A DNA stretch of 10,079 nucleotides from Oscillospiraceae bacterium. GTDB lineage: Bacteria; Bacillota; Clostridia; Oscillospirales; Oscillospiraceae. Under the pieces are notes generated by a model. The model was not told the origin of the DNA and ran no database searches. It saw only the letters and a list, made by a program, of their open reading frames with translations. Below are positions 1 through 7,500 of the stretch, piece after piece. The position numbers were made by a program, and so were the translations under genes. Location: NCBI GenBank assembly GCA_031261245.1, contig JAISKU010000125.1:1-10079 (forward strand), given 5' to 3'. Within the stretch, counting starts at the first letter, position 1, and each line of letters opens with the position of its first letter.

Positions 1-107
1 GCGGCACACCACAGCCGCGCGCGACGGCGAGCCCCGCCGACGCGCACCGAGCCCGCAGGGCGCGGGGCACACGCGAAGCGGGGGCGAAGCGGCGACACGT
101 CACCTGT

Positions 108-147
108 TTTCTCTGCGCCCTTTTGCACATTCGGCGACGCAGAGAAA
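108..147. repeat. Perfect 10-bp inverted repeat
   Basis: TTTCTCTGCG at 108-117 is the exact reverse complement of CGCAGAGAAA at 138-147, with a 20-base loop. Neither strand has a T-run after the stem, so it is not a standard intrinsic terminator. It could be a structured RNA element or a protein-binding site. Confidence 0.6.
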
Positions 148-252
148 TGACTTCGAGTTTGCAGAGCACATTCAGCTTACGCGAGGACGCACGTCGACAT
201 GATTCGCTTTTTCCGCGCCGTACACCCCACTTCGGCTATATCTTAGTGGAGT

Positions 253-276
253 ATATTCCCGCCCCCGCCGGAATAT
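253..276. repeat. 7-bp inverted repeat with C-rich loop
   Basis: ATATTCC at 253-259 pairs with GGAATAT at 270-276 around a 10-base loop made almost only of C and G. It lies 5 bases from the next inverted repeat (282-316), so the two could fold as consecutive hairpins in the 3' trailer of the upstream minus-strand gene. Confidence 0.45.
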
Positions 277-281
277 GCAAA

Positions 282-316
282 GTGCGCAGCCACCCCCGTC
301 ATGAGCAACTGCGCAC
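282..316 (-). terminator. Possible terminator hairpin after the MoaF-like gene
   Basis: GTGCGCAG at 282-289 pairs perfectly with CTGCGCAC at 309-316 around a 19-base loop. The hairpin begins about 18 bases past the stop codon of the 605-residue gene, where a terminator is expected. In the minus-strand transcript it is followed by only three U residues. The loop is long, so it may be a weak or factor-assisted terminator, or an mRNA 3'-end stabiliser. Confidence 0.35.
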
Positions 317-334
317 TATACCGATTAATTAAAA

Positions 335-2152
335 CTAAATATTTCCCTTTTTGTCAAAATACGGCTTCACATTGAACGTCCCCAAACTCCGCGCGTACGC
401 GCCCGTGACGTTCAGCATCAGGCCGTTGTGCCCGACGTTGAAGAAGAATCCGCCGTCGTGCATAATCTGCGGGTTGAAGCACATGATGCCCTGACTGCCG
501 TTGCAATTCTCCTCCACCCACTGGAATATGTACGCGTCGTCGCGCAGCTTAATGTAGAAGCAGGGGCTGCTCCACGTCGCGCCGCCCGAGTTGTCGTCCT
601 GGAATATTGTCCACGAATAGCTCTCCGGCGAGCTGTATACGTGGACGCTGCACATCGTGTCCGAATACGCCCACGCGTAGGACTTGCCGACGAGATCCGT
701 CGTAAAATCATGGCGTTTGGAGAACGGCGGCGTCGCAATCCCCTCGCCCGACGCCGTGCCGAACAGACATGTCGCGCCGATTTCCCACTCGGAGGTCCAG
801 CTTCCGACTCTCGCGAAGATGCAGGTTGCAAGCCCGTTGGAAAAATCTATCGCCTGCGTGACGTTCGCGAAATTCGGGTCGCCCGTCAGCATGTGCGAGA
901 AAAAGTAGATATCGTGCGCCGGCTCAAAGCAGACGTATTTCTCCTCCTGCCACGCGCCGCCGGGAGCGCGCCATTTCAGCGTCTCCTTGCTTGCGATATC
1001 GTATTCGTACTGCTGTGAGATATTTCCGGGGTTGTTCTTTGCCGACCACGGATACGGCGTCACAACATGGTCATAATTCAGCGCAAACTGCTTGCCGACA
1101 AGAAAATAGTTGCGGTCGAGCGTGTTGCCGCTGTTCATGATGTTCGGGCCTGTCGTATCGTAGATGTGCTTATCCTGCGCCTTGGCGTGCGCCTCCTCCT
1201 TCTTCATCGGGATATCCATATCCTTCGGGCGGTACGCGTAGCGCGCGCCCTTACCGGTCAGCGTCGCCATCGGCGGCGCCTTGTCGCCGTTGAGCGTAAT
1301 CGTCTCCAAATGCGCCGCGTCGCCCGTGACGGTGAGCTCCGCCGTGTGCAGCTCGTAGACGAACTCGTCCTGCTCGTCAAAGCCGAACTTCAGTCCGGCG
1401 GCCTTGCCGCGGAACATGTCAATCACTTCAATCCATGCCTCGCCCGCGAATTCCACGCCCCATTTCGCGTAAATAAAGAACTCGTCGTTAATACGCAGGT
1501 AGTCCGAGGGGTACGTAACCGTAATCGTGTCCTCCGGAGCGTCCAGTGACACGCTCGTCGAACACACCACGGACGGGAAGTACGACAAAACCTCGTGCCC
1601 GCAGCAATATTTCCAGTGCAGTCCGCGCCCCTCGAGGCGGTTCGTCGTCGTGTGGAGCTTTTCGGGCGTCTTGCCGTTCCACGGGCTCTCGCTCCACTCC
1701 GCCCAGCCGAAATGATAGTGCCGCTGCACCTCGCGCGGTATGTCGCGGTAGTGCGTGGGCTGCCGCGTGCCGAACATATCGCCTCCGACCGGAACCGAGA
1801 TACCGAACCACGTCTCAAACGCCGTGACGAGCGAGGTCTCCGTGTCATAGATAATGTGCCACGCGCGCGAGGTACCCGGTATGGTGTGCGTAATCAGAAT
1901 GACGCGCTCGGACAGGCTCTTCCAGCCGTACGGAACGTCCTTATAGGTTGTGCCGTTCTCGGTGACGGTCAGGGTGAGGGCGCTGCCGCTGATCACGTAA
2001 TCGAGCTGGCTCGGGGCAAATTCGCCGCCGAATTTCAGGTTGAAGCTCCAGCCCGAAGAGACGGGCGCGGCGCTGTTCTTTGCCTGCGGCGCGGCGGCGA
2101 CCTTCCGCGTGACCTCGGCCTCGGTCAAGGGATTAAACTGGTGAAAAAACAT
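335..2152 (-). CDS. Double-length MoaF-like (calycin-type) protein
   Basis: This 605-residue protein has no signal peptide or membrane segment, so it is probably cytoplasmic. It reads as two tandem copies of a MoaF-like protein, each an N-type beta-barrel followed by a C-type barrel. N-type units lie at about 36-117 and 350-450. C-type units lie at about 172-260 and 485-575. The last is the clearest: 'DLVGKSYAWAYSD' (486-498), 'VYSSPESYSWTIF' (505-517) and 'CFYIKLRDDAYIFQW' (531-545) follow the MoaF C-domain pattern. The first copy shows matching positions, for example 'RLEGRGLHWKY' and 'YLRINDEFFIYAKW'. MoaF proteins are usually about half this length. The fold is lipocalin-like and related to phenolic acid decarboxylase, suggesting a small aromatic or amine ligand (inference). 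No catalytic residues can be assigned, and nothing nearby supports molybdenum cofactor synthesis. AAGGAG lies 7 bases before the ATG. A strong promoter of its own suggests a monocistronic unit. Confidence 0.75.
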   Translation of the reverse strand: MFFHQFNPLTEAEVTRKVAAAPQAKNSAAPVSSGWSFNLKFGGEFAPSQLDYVISGSALTLTVTENGTTYKDVPYGWKSLSERVILITHTIPGTSRAWHIIYDTETSLVTAFETWFGISVPVGGDMFGTRQPTHYRDIPREVQRHYHFGWAEWSESPWNGKTPEKLHTTTNRLEGRGLHWKYCCGHEVLSYFPSVVCSTSVSLDAPEDTITVTYPSDYLRINDEFFIYAKWGVEFAGEAWIEVIDMFRGKAAGLKFGFDEQDEFVYELHTAELTVTGDAAHLETITLNGDKAPPMATLTGKGARYAYRPKDMDIPMKKEEAHAKAQDKHIYDTTGPNIMNSGNTLDRNYFLVGKQFALNYDHVVTPYPWSAKNNPGNISQQYEYDIASKETLKWRAPGGAWQEEKYVCFEPAHDIYFFSHMLTGDPNFANVTQAIDFSNGLATCIFARVGSWTSEWEIGATCLFGTASGEGIATPPFSKRHDFTTDLVGKSYAWAYSDTMCSVHVYSSPESYSWTIFQDDNSGGATWSSPCFYIKLRDDAYIFQWVEENCNGSQGIMCFNPQIMHDGGFFFNVGHNGLMLNVTGAYARSLGTFNVKPYFDKKGNI

Positions 2153-2159
2153 GTTGCAA

Positions 2160-2165
2160 CTCCTT
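2160..2165 (-). promoter_or_regulatory. Ribosome binding site of the MoaF-like gene
   Basis: The minus strand reads AAGGAG, 7 bases before the ATG at 2152. This fixes the start. The spacer itself is the palindrome GTTGCAAC (2153-2160). Confidence 0.8.
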
Positions 2166-2182
2166 CAATTAAAAATTTGTGT

Positions 2183-2199
2183 TGTTGTTTTACACAACA
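2183..2199. repeat. Small inverted repeat in the leader of the MoaF-like gene
   Basis: TGTTGT (2183-2188) and ACAACA (2194-2199) form a 6-bp stem with a 5-base loop. It lies roughly 15-30 bases downstream of the predicted transcription start and 18 bases before the ribosome binding site. It could be an operator half-site pair or a weak 5'-end hairpin. The AT-rich setting makes chance a real possibility. Confidence 0.35.
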
Positions 2200-2222
2200 T
2201 TTCCCCTAATTTTTCGACTTTG

Positions 2223-2252
2223 ATTATAACATAATGCCAACAATAATGTCAA
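2223..2252 (-). promoter_or_regulatory. Near-consensus extended -10 promoter for the MoaF-like gene
   Basis: On the minus strand a perfect -35 TTGACA (2252-2247) is followed after 18 bases by a perfect -10 TATAAT (2228-2223). The -10 is preceded by TG at the extended -10 position (TGTTATAAT). Transcription should start near 2216, giving a leader of about 60 bases. The match to the housekeeping sigma-A consensus is complete apart from a spacer one base longer than optimal. It predicts strong expression of the 605-residue protein independent of the upstream deacetylase gene. Confidence 0.85.
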
Positions 2253-2267
2253 ACGAAATAATCCCGC

Positions 2268-3428
2268 TCATCTCCTGTACTCCGTATCAATCACCGTCGC
2301 GCAGTCAAAAAGCGGCGCGAGAAACCGCCCGTAATTGCGCAGCGAGTAGCCGTCGATGCCCAGCCGCGTCATAAACAGCGCGTCGCCCTGCTCCTCCCAT
2401 GTCTGTTTGTACGCGACGCCGCACATCACCTTGAACCCGAAGTCGAGCATTGTCCGATACTTCGCGCCGTGCGCCGTGACGTACTGGCCGTAGGGGTAGA
2501 TGTAAATCTGCGTCGGCCCGACGAGGTTTTCGACCTCCTTGCGCCACTTTGTCGTGTCGTCGAGGAAAAGCGCCTCGCTAATATCCGCGGAGTGGCGGTG
2601 TCCATAGCCGTGACTGCCGAACGTCCAGCCGAGCTCGCGCACGGCGTCCACAATCGGCGCGACCGCCTCAATCTCCTCCGCCTGATTCGCGCTCAGGCGA
2701 TCCGTGCGATAGCCGAAAATCCCCGCGAAGCCGGTCAGCGCGAGCATTCCGCGCGCCCCGCGAATCGAGAAATCGGGGTGCTCCGCGATGAAGCTCTCGA
2801 GAATCGGGATAATCTCGTTGTCGTAGGAGATTACCTCCGTGCCGTCCTTGTGCTTCGTGTACGTGGCGATTTTGCCCTCGTCGTCGAGAATAATCTTATC
2901 CACCATACCGGTGCCGAGCTTGCGCGGGTCGTACACCATATCGTCCACGGAGAGTATCAGCGGCGTTTTCCCCTCCGGAACCATCACCGGCACGCGCGTC
3001 ACCTGTCCGTCGCCGTCAACCGCGAACGTCTCGTTGATGTCGATAAGCGCGTAGCCGTTGTCATAGAGCTGCTGCAGGCACCGCTTGAACTCGTCCACAA
3101 GCACGCAGTCGGCGTCAAGCGGACTGCTCCCGTTTTTGTAGGAGATATCCGGGAACGCAATCAGGCAGTGAAAGAAAATGTGGTATATCTCCTCCTCGTA
3201 CAGCGCCTCCGGAATCGGCGTCGGCGTCGGAACAGGCGTCGGCGTTGGAGCAGGCGCCGCCGTCGCCGTCGGAACCGGCGTCGCGGTCGGCGCCTCTGTC
3301 GGAACCGCGGTCGGAACTGCGGTCGGCGCAACGTCCGCGGGCGTGGGCGAAGCTGCGGGCTGTGACACAGCACAGCCCGCAAAAATCATGACGCCCACGC
3401 AAAAAATCAGCGCAATAGCTTTTTTCAT
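2268..3428 (-). CDS. Lipoprotein polysaccharide deacetylase (NodB-type)
   Basis: A 386-residue secreted lipoprotein. Residues 1-19 form a lipoprotein signal peptide with lipobox FAGC, so Cys19 would be lipidated and the protein tethered outside the membrane. Residues 22-73 are a low-complexity Pro/Thr/Ala linker. The rest is a NodB-type carbohydrate esterase domain that removes acyl groups from a polysaccharide, perhaps peptidoglycan or a capsule sugar (substrate inferred). Motif 1 is SVDDM (160-164), with Asp162 and Asp163 as likely base and metal ligand. Motif 2 is SHGYGHRH (272-279), with His273 and His277 as metal ligands. Motif 3 is IYPYG (310-314). Motifs 1 and 2 are about 110 residues apart, more than in the short canonical enzymes, as in a clostridial subfamily I recognise. 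GGAAAAG just upstream is a moderate ribosome binding site. It lies 69 bases after the HD-GYP gene with no terminator between, so co-transcription is likely. Confidence 0.85.
   Translation of the reverse strand: MKKAIALIFCVGVMIFAGCAVSQPAASPTPADVAPTAVPTAVPTEAPTATPVPTATAAPAPTPTPVPTPTPIPEALYEEEIYHIFFHCLIAFPDISYKNGSSPLDADCVLVDEFKRCLQQLYDNGYALIDINETFAVDGDGQVTRVPVMVPEGKTPLILSVDDMVYDPRKLGTGMVDKIILDDEGKIATYTKHKDGTEVISYDNEIIPILESFIAEHPDFSIRGARGMLALTGFAGIFGYRTDRLSANQAEEIEAVAPIVDAVRELGWTFGSHGYGHRHSADISEALFLDDTTKWRKEVENLVGPTQIYIYPYGQYVTAHGAKYRTMLDFGFKVMCGVAYKQTWEEQGDALFMTRLGIDGYSLRNYGRFLAPLFDCATVIDTEYRR
3210..3365 (-). repeat. Pro/Thr/Ala low-complexity linker coding region
   Basis: This stretch encodes residues 22-73 of the deacetylase lipoprotein, an irregular run of APT, PTP and VPT units. 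Such linkers commonly span the cell wall between a lipid anchor and a catalytic domain. The repeat is degenerate at DNA level but could vary in length between strains. Confidence 0.7.
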
Positions 3429-3497
3429 ATTTCTTTTCCAATCCTTTTGACCATATCGGCAAATATGATATTACCGCAAAACGGAACAAAACGCAAC

Positions 3498-4577
3498 TCA
3501 GTAATCCACGCCCCTCACCACTGCCGCGAACCGATCTGACACGCCGGAAAACACATCGACAAGCGTGGGGTCAAAGTGCGTCCCCCGCCCGTCCTCGATT
3601 ATCTGCTTCGCCTCATCGGTGCTCATGGGGCGCTTGTACGACCGCGCGGAGACGAGCGCGTCGTACACGTCGGCAATCGCCATCAGCCTCGCCTCAAGCG
3701 GTATATCCGTCCCCTTCAGTCCGGCGGGATAGCCGGAGCCGTCCCACTTTTCGTGGTGTCCGCCCGCAATCAGCCGCGCGTGTTTCGTGAAGGTGTGCTC
3801 GTTCGCTTCTATTTCAATCTGTCTGATAATCCCCTCGCCGATCTCGGCGTGGGTTTGCATTATCTTGAATTCCTCGTCCGTCAGCTTCCCGGGCTTGTTG
3901 AGTATCAGGTCGCTTATGGCGATTTTCCCCACGTCGTGCAGCTGCGCAGAGGGGATCAGCTGCTCTATGTTCCACGTGGACACCTCCTCGTAGTATTCCC
4001 CGGTCTCGATCATCCTCTCCACAAGAATCTGCAAATACTTCTGCGTGCGGGCGACATGGCCGCCCGTGGCGTCGTCGCGGAACTCCACGAGGTTCGCTGC
4101 GGTGTTGAGTATCGCGTTTTGCAGCTTCAATATCTGCCCCGTGCGCTCGTGAACGATCTCCTCGAGGCTGCCGTTGATCTTTTTCAGCTCCGTCTCCCGC
4201 GATTTCAGCAGCAGATGATTCTCAATGCGCTTTAGCAGCAGCGGCGCGGAGAACGGCTTGAACACGTAGTCGATCGCGCCGAGACTAAGCCCCTCAAGCT
4301 CGCTGTCCATGTCCGTCCTCGCCGTGAGAAATATCACCGGGATATCGCGCAGCTGCGGGTTTTCCTTCAGCTTTCTTATCGCCTCATATCCGTTCATCTC
4401 CGGCATCTCAACGTCCAACAGTATCATGTCGGGGGTGACGTTCTCCAGCAAATCAAACATGATATCGGCGGAAAGAATCGGGTATACCTTGTACTGCTCT
4501 TTCAGCATCTCTTTACCCGTCATGAGATTTGTAGCGTTATCGTCGATGAGAAAAACTATCTTACGCTCGCTTTCCAT
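3498..4577 (-). CDS. Response regulator with HD-GYP phosphodiesterase output
   Basis: A 359-residue cytoplasmic two-component regulator. Residues 5-122 are a receiver domain with acidic pocket Asp12/Asp13, phospho-acceptor Asp55 (LLDVEMPEMNG), Thr85 and Lys107 (FKPF). A short helical linker (about 125-155) leads to an HD-GYP domain (about 158-352). The HD-GYP domain has His174, HD at His214-Asp215 (LHDVGKIAISD), His243, His274-His275, DGSGYP (279-284), ADVYDAL (302-308), RSYKRP and the closing FDP (335-337). All the metal-ligand positions expected in the family are present, so it is predicted to be an active cyclic-di-GMP phosphodiesterase gated by phosphorylation. AAGGAGG lies 7 bases before the ATG, within the 19-base gap after the kinase stop codon. 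The two genes are almost certainly co-transcribed, making this regulator the likely final acceptor of the kinase phosphorelay. Confidence 0.92.
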   Translation of the reverse strand: MESERKIVFLIDDNATNLMTGKEMLKEQYKVYPILSADIMFDLLENVTPDMILLDVEMPEMNGYEAIRKLKENPQLRDIPVIFLTARTDMDSELEGLSLGAIDYVFKPFSAPLLLKRIENHLLLKSRETELKKINGSLEEIVHERTGQILKLQNAILNTAANLVEFRDDATGGHVARTQKYLQILVERMIETGEYYEEVSTWNIEQLIPSAQLHDVGKIAISDLILNKPGKLTDEEFKIMQTHAEIGEGIIRQIEIEANEHTFTKHARLIAGGHHEKWDGSGYPAGLKGTDIPLEARLMAIADVYDALVSARSYKRPMSTDEAKQIIEDGRGTHFDPTLVDVFSGVSDRFAAVVRGVDY

Positions 4578-4584
4578 GGCTGTA

Positions 4585-4591
4585 CCTCCTT
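4585..4591 (-). promoter_or_regulatory. Ribosome binding site of the HD-GYP gene
   Basis: The minus strand reads AAGGAGG, 7 bases before the ATG at 4577 and inside the short gap after the kinase stop codon. It is the strongest Shine-Dalgarno match in the window. Confidence 0.85.
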
Positions 4592-4596
4592 TTTCG

Positions 4597-7500
4597 TCAA
4601 ACTATCTCGGACAGGCGCTCCGCAATCCGCTTAAATCCCGCGACGCCCACCTGTTCACGTAGCCATTCCACCAGCTCGGCTCCCGTCTCGTACTCAAAGC
4701 CGTCCAGCTCTTCCATCGCCTTATCCACGCCGTCGATGTCGAACTGCGCGCAAGCCTCGCGCAGTGCCGCCAGCACCGCGGTATCCGGCGCGCTCTTTTT
4801 TTCCTTTGGGTGCGCGTCGTCAAAGCTGCGCACCCTGTCCGATATCTCCGCCAGAAGTGTCTCCGCCGCCTGTATAAAGCCGCCGTTGTTCGCGTTTACA
4901 AAGTCCGCGTCGCCCTCCTTTGCCGCGTGCTCAAGCGCCTCGGCCATTTCGCCGACCTGCTCCGCACCGATGCTGCGGCTGCTGGCCTTTATGCCGTGCA
5001 CAATCACCGCGTAATCCGCCAGACCCGCCGCCGTGACCTCGCGCGCCTTGTCCAGCAGCTCCGGCGTGTTCTTCGCGTAGGACTTTAGCACCTCAGTGTA
5101 GGTTTCCTCGTCTCCGCCGAAGCGGCCGAGCCCTTTTTCAATGTCCAGCCCTGCTGTCACCCGCCTGTCAAGCGCCGACGCCGCAGGTGTATGCGCCTCC
5201 TGTACCCCGTCCTCCGTCTCCGCCCCGAGGGCGCTCTCCTGCGATTTGTCGCGAACCCACTGCCGTATCGCCGCGTCCATCGCCATGATGTCTATCGGCT
5301 TTGACAAAAACGCCTGGAACCCGTTTTTGAGGAACATCTCCTCATTTCCGATTATCGCGTTTGCCGTCAGAGCGAGAATCGGCACGCTTCTCGCGTATTC
5401 CGTGCCTATCTCCTCCCGGATTATGCGCGTCGCCTCAATCCCGTCCATGCCCGGCATCATGTGATCCATGAAGATGGCGTTGTATTTCACCTCCGCGCGA
5501 CGGACGAGGTCGATGGCCGCCTGTCCGCTCGTCACGCAGTCTATCTGCATGTTGTAGGGCTTCAAAATACCCCTCGCGACGTCCAGATTCGTCATCACGT
5601 CGTCCACCACAAGCACCCTCGCGTACGGCAAACTTATCCGCACGAGCGTCTCATTGCGGTTGCGCTTGCTGTCCACGTAATGGAACGCCTTCAGCTTCTC
5701 GGCGACGCGCTCGCCGATGGGCACGTCCGTCACAAACTTCTGCAAAAACCGCACCGTGAACACGCTGCCCCGGCCATACTCGCTCTCCACCGCAATCGTG
5801 CCTTCCATGAGCTCCACCATCTTCTTGGTGATGGAAAGCCCCAGCCCCGTCCCCTCAATCTTGCGGTTGCTCTTCGTATCCACCTGGTTGTAGTCCGAAA
5901 ACAGCTTCTTTATATCCTCCGGCTTGATCCCGATGCCGGAATCCTTTACGCTGCACGTAAGCCACACGTCGTCCCCGTCCCTCTCGCTGGAAAGGGAGAA
6001 GTCCACGTCGCCCTCCTTGGTGTACTTGAACGCGTTTGACAGCAGGTTGTTGAATACCTGCTTTATGCGCAGCTCGTCGCCGAACAGGCGGCTCGGCAGC
6101 GTCGCGTCCACGTCCAGATTGAACTGGATGGGCTTGCTGCCGATGCGGCTGATATTCAGCGTTATGGTGTCGTTAATCAGGCTCGCCATGTCGTATTCCA
6201 CGGGGATCAGCTCCAGCTTGCCCGCCTCGATTTTTGACAGATCCAAAATGTCGTTGACGAGGCCGAGCAGCGTTATCCCCGCGCTGTATACCTTTTCGAT
6301 GTTCTCCTTCGCCTCTCCTCTCAGCTCGCCGCTGCCGAGCGACAGCTCCGAGAGACCGACCACCGCGTTTAGCGGCGTGCGCATCTCGTGGCTCATGTTC
6401 GCCAAGAAATTGCTCTTCGTCTCGCTCGCGGCCTCGGCTCTCGCGCGCTCCTCCGACGCCTGATTGAACATGTCGTTCAGGCTCCCCGCCATATCGCGCA
6501 GCGCGATGTTCAGCAGATCCTTGTCGCTCTGCGGCGTGATGCTGAACGTGTAATTCCCGCGGGCGATGTGCTGCACCTCGTCCACCTGCTTCTTTGTGGA
6601 GCGTATCAGCCTGTCGAAGGACTGCTTCAGCCGCCCGATCTCGTTCCCCGTGTCCCCGCTCGGCACCCGCTCCAGCTCCACGTCAATATCCCCGACGCCC
6701 AGCTTGTCCGCAATGCCCGTGATAATCGGAAGCTCCTTCAGTGTGTGCCGTATAATAACAAGCACCGTCAGCACGACGATGACAATCAGCGCCGCGCCGG
6801 ATACCGCGTTAATCGTCGTCAGCGAGACGGACGAGCGCGTAATATCCGCAAGCGGCGTGACGCTGCCGATAATCCACGGCCTGTCGCCGTTCGCGAAATT
6901 CAGCTTCCTTCCGGTAAAAAGCATCCTCTCGTGCGTGTCGGCGTTGTAGCCGAACGCCTGCAGGGAGGCTGTACCGCCGAGCATTATGTCGATCTGCTCG
7001 GCAATATCCGTCATCCACGTGTCCGAATAGCTGCGCCTCACAAGCTCTACGGAGGGGTGGAAAATGAACTGCCCGCTCGAATTGAGCGCAAAGATAGTGG
7101 CGTTCTCAAACGTCCTGTTCTCGTTCGTCTTCTCCGACAGGGACTCGAGCGTGAGGTCAACTCCCGCGACGCCTACCGCCTCGCCGTCACGCATGATGGG
7201 TATGGACACGGTGCAGAACATCTTGGGCACGCCCTCAATCGTGTACTCGAACGGGTCGGTGACGTATATGCCGCCCGCTTTTTTCGCGCCGACATAGAAG
7301 TCGGACTTCTCGGGGTCGTTATAGTCCGTCATCGGCGCGTATTTTATCTCCCCGCCGATGGACGTGCGGTAGACATACGGTAAAAACCGCCCCGTCTCGT
7401 CCTCGTAGGGCGCGCTGTTCGCGCTCTGCGCGTCGGCCCCGTCATACGCGTCCGGCTCCCAGCACGTCCAGATGCCCATTATAATGTAGCTGCCGTCCAG

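Larger units (their letters stand above)
1..334. other. Gap without a credible gene, rich in inverted repeats
   Basis: The first ~110 bases are extremely GC-rich and the rest is of mixed composition. Reading frames stay open across parts of it, including a plus-strand frame from the window edge to base 332. Their translations are Arg/Pro/His-rich, match no family I recognise and lack a convincing ribosome binding site. The plus frame also runs straight through the inverted repeats listed separately, which argues for non-coding DNA. It is downstream of the 605-residue gene, and could also contain the start of a minus-strand gene running off the window's left edge. I see no convincing promoter for such a gene. 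Confidence 0.55.

Noticed and set aside
123..332. 69-codon plus-strand open frame, open further to the window edge
   Set aside because: Its product has no recognisable features, the frame runs through three inverted repeats, and there is no clear ribosome binding site. It cannot be excluded but is not supported.
350..358. Perfect Spo0A box TTTGTCAAA on the plus strand
   Set aside because: It lies inside the 3' end of the MoaF-like coding sequence (residues around Phe599-Lys601), far from any promoter. Treated as a chance match.
335..2152. Role in molybdenum cofactor biosynthesis for the MoaF-like protein
   Set aside because: The family name invites this, but as far as I recall MoaF was named for a monoamine-regulated operon, and no molybdenum cofactor genes are present here.
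2246..2253. Spo0A-box-like TGTCAAA upstream of the MoaF-like gene
   Set aside because: It is simply the complement of the perfect -35 hexamer TTGACA and needs no second explanation.
2469..3365. Long plus-strand open frame opposite the deacetylase gene, with an Arg-rich end
   Set aside because: It is the antisense of the Pro/Thr linker and the catalytic domain of a clearly real gene. Its composition (runs of Arg) is typical of a shadow in GC-rich DNA and no ribosome binding site or family match is seen.
3210..3365. Tandem repeat possibly of CRISPR or satellite type
   Set aside because: The units are short, irregular and in frame, encoding a Pro/Thr linker in a lipoprotein. No spacer structure exists.
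5300..5308. Perfect Spo0A box (TTTGTCAAA on the minus strand)
   Set aside because: It lies within the receiver-domain coding region of the kinase (SKPID), with no promoter nearby.
6388..7383. 331-codon plus-strand open frame opposite the kinase sensor region
   Set aside because: It overlaps the well-supported kinase on the other strand, is rich in Arg/His/Val as expected of a shadow, and matches nothing recognisable.
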